Source of the DNA: Bacteroidales bacterium | GTDB taxonomy: Bacteria; Bacteroidota; Bacteroidia; Bacteroidales; Tenuifilaceae | Assembly: GCA_003531155.1 (NCBI GenBank) | Contig: DQHR01000160.1 | Location: 2,381 to 8,928 of the forward strand | Length of the DNA: 6,548 nucleotides | Direction of reading: 5' to 3' | Part shown: in pieces, positions 5,871-6,548 of the stretch | Position numbering within the stretch: the stretch's first letter is position 1 | Layout of the letters: every line of letters begins with the position of its first letter | Notes under the pieces: model-generated | What the model was told of the DNA's origin: nothing | The model's input: the letters and a program-made list of their open reading frames with translations, nothing else | Databases searched by the model: none | Position numbers and translations under genes: made by a program

Positions 5871-6548
5871 GATATTTTTACTCCCATAAAGCTCATATCG
5901 TCTACTTGAATATTATCACCTTTCCATACCCGGAATGTTTCGTTGAGAATAGAATGTTGCTCGCTAAGAGATTTTGTAGCTATCTCACATAAGAGTTTTC
6001 TGAGTTCTTGGTAACGAAACTTTTTTCTATAAAGGCCACCAAACTGATCCGCAAAACCGTCGGTGAAAAGGTAAAGAATATCTCCCTCCATGAGTTTAAT
6101 ACCGTGGGTGACATAGTTGGTATCTTCAAAAATGTAGCCAATAGGCTGTTTGTTTGGTTTTACTTGGTATAAACTAAATTGATTGTTGTTGTGAACAATA
6201 TGAGAGGTTGGTTGTGGTTTTGAGTTAGCCCTTAATATATGTAATGGAAGATTTGCGCCTGCATAATTTAATTCCTTGCTGCTAGGATTATATAGACAAA
6301 GGCCTATATCCATTCCATCAAATATTTCGGAGCCCTCGCTTTGATCAAATGAATTCTTGAAAAGTGAATTCATTTCGTTTAGTATCTCTCCTGGGTTAGT
6401 TAGGTTGAACTCATTTACGAGGCTATTCAGACCATATGTCCCTATAATGCTCATAAATGCACCAGGAACTCCATGCCCAGTGCAATCAGCAACAGCAAAA
6501 AGTACTTGTTCTTCTTTACTTTTTACCCAATAAAAATCACCACTTACA
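5867..6548 (-). CDS. SpoIIE/PP2C-type serine phosphatase domain, C-terminal 226 residues (5' end cut by window edge)
   Basis: This is the RsbU/SpoIIE-like PPM phosphatase module, which in this family dephosphorylates a phosphoserine/threonine partner, often an anti-sigma-antagonist (STAS) protein. The frame is open to the right edge, so the ATG at 6454 is internal. Numbered from the first whole codon at the edge: VSGDFYW (1-7) and VADCTGHGVPGAFMS (19-33) hold the first metal-binding aspartates (Asp4, Asp21). YLFTDGFADQFGG (159-171) holds Asp163 and Asp167, and QVDDMSFMGVKI (214-225) holds the last acidic pair. All the metal ligands expected in this part are therefore present and it should be active. 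In Bacteroidota such domains usually sit at the C-terminus of larger sensors (7TMR-DISM, TPR, PAS, GAF or beta-propeller N-termini), but the N-terminal part is outside the window. It meets the small membrane protein gene tail to tail. Confidence 0.93.
   Translation of the reverse strand, partial: VSGDFYWVKSKEEQVLFAVADCTGHGVPGAFMSIIGTYGLNSLVNEFNLTNPGEILNEMNSLFKNSFDQSEGSEIFDGMDIGLCLYNPSSKELNYAGANLPLHILRANSKPQPTSHIVHNNNQFSLYQVKPNKQPIGYIFEDTNYVTHGIKLMEGDILYLFTDGFADQFGGLYRKKFRYQELRKLLCEIATKSLSEQHSILNETFRVWKGDNIQVDDMSFMGVKIS

Noticed and set aside
6452..6454. ATG 6454 as the phosphatase start
   Set aside because: The frame stays open to the window edge and the upstream part encodes the essential SGDFYW and DCTGHGVPGAF motifs, so this Met is internal.

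Overview
The window looks like a piece of a chromosome from an AT-rich member of the Bacteroidota, most likely Bacteroidales or Marinilabiliales. The protein sequences have that flavour. Two upstream regions carry the phylum's own promoter signature (TTTG, about 19-20 nt, TAnnTTTG), and the genes lack clear Shine-Dalgarno sequences. The lineage is inferred from sequence character; no search was possible. No mobile element, CRISPR array, tRNA or rRNA is visible.

Layout, left to right. (1) The 3' part of yidC (membrane protein insertase, + strand) ends at 791 and is followed by an intrinsic terminator. (2) A carboxyltransferase subunit of a biotin-dependent carboxylase or decarboxylase (+ strand, start best placed at 975) ends at 2669 and has no biotin-carrier domain of its own. 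(3) A perfect 18-bp hairpin at 2686-2726 separates it from a convergent two-gene unit on the - strand. (4) That unit reads leftward from a well-formed promoter at 5426-5457: first a lipoprotein M28 zinc peptidase with a C-terminal PDZ domain, then, 20 bp later, a five-helix membrane protein of unknown function with a periplasmic beta-rich domain. (5) Divergently, a 107-residue four-helix membrane protein (+ strand) has its own TAnnTTTG promoter. Its stop codon overlaps by 4 bp the stop codon of (6), a SpoIIE/PP2C-type serine phosphatase domain on the - strand that runs off the right edge.

Together these are mostly envelope and central-metabolism genes: protein insertion into the inner membrane, a carboxyl-transfer step near pyruvate/oxaloacetate or propionate metabolism, envelope proteolysis, and a phosphatase of a signalling pathway. 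There are no intergenic stretches above 300 bases. The longest are 792-974 (terminator plus a leader without a convincing promoter) and 5396-5546 (two divergent promoters). I see no clear evidence of a novel defence or mobile system. The least explained parts are the peptidase/membrane-protein pair and the small membrane protein tail-to-tail with the phosphatase.
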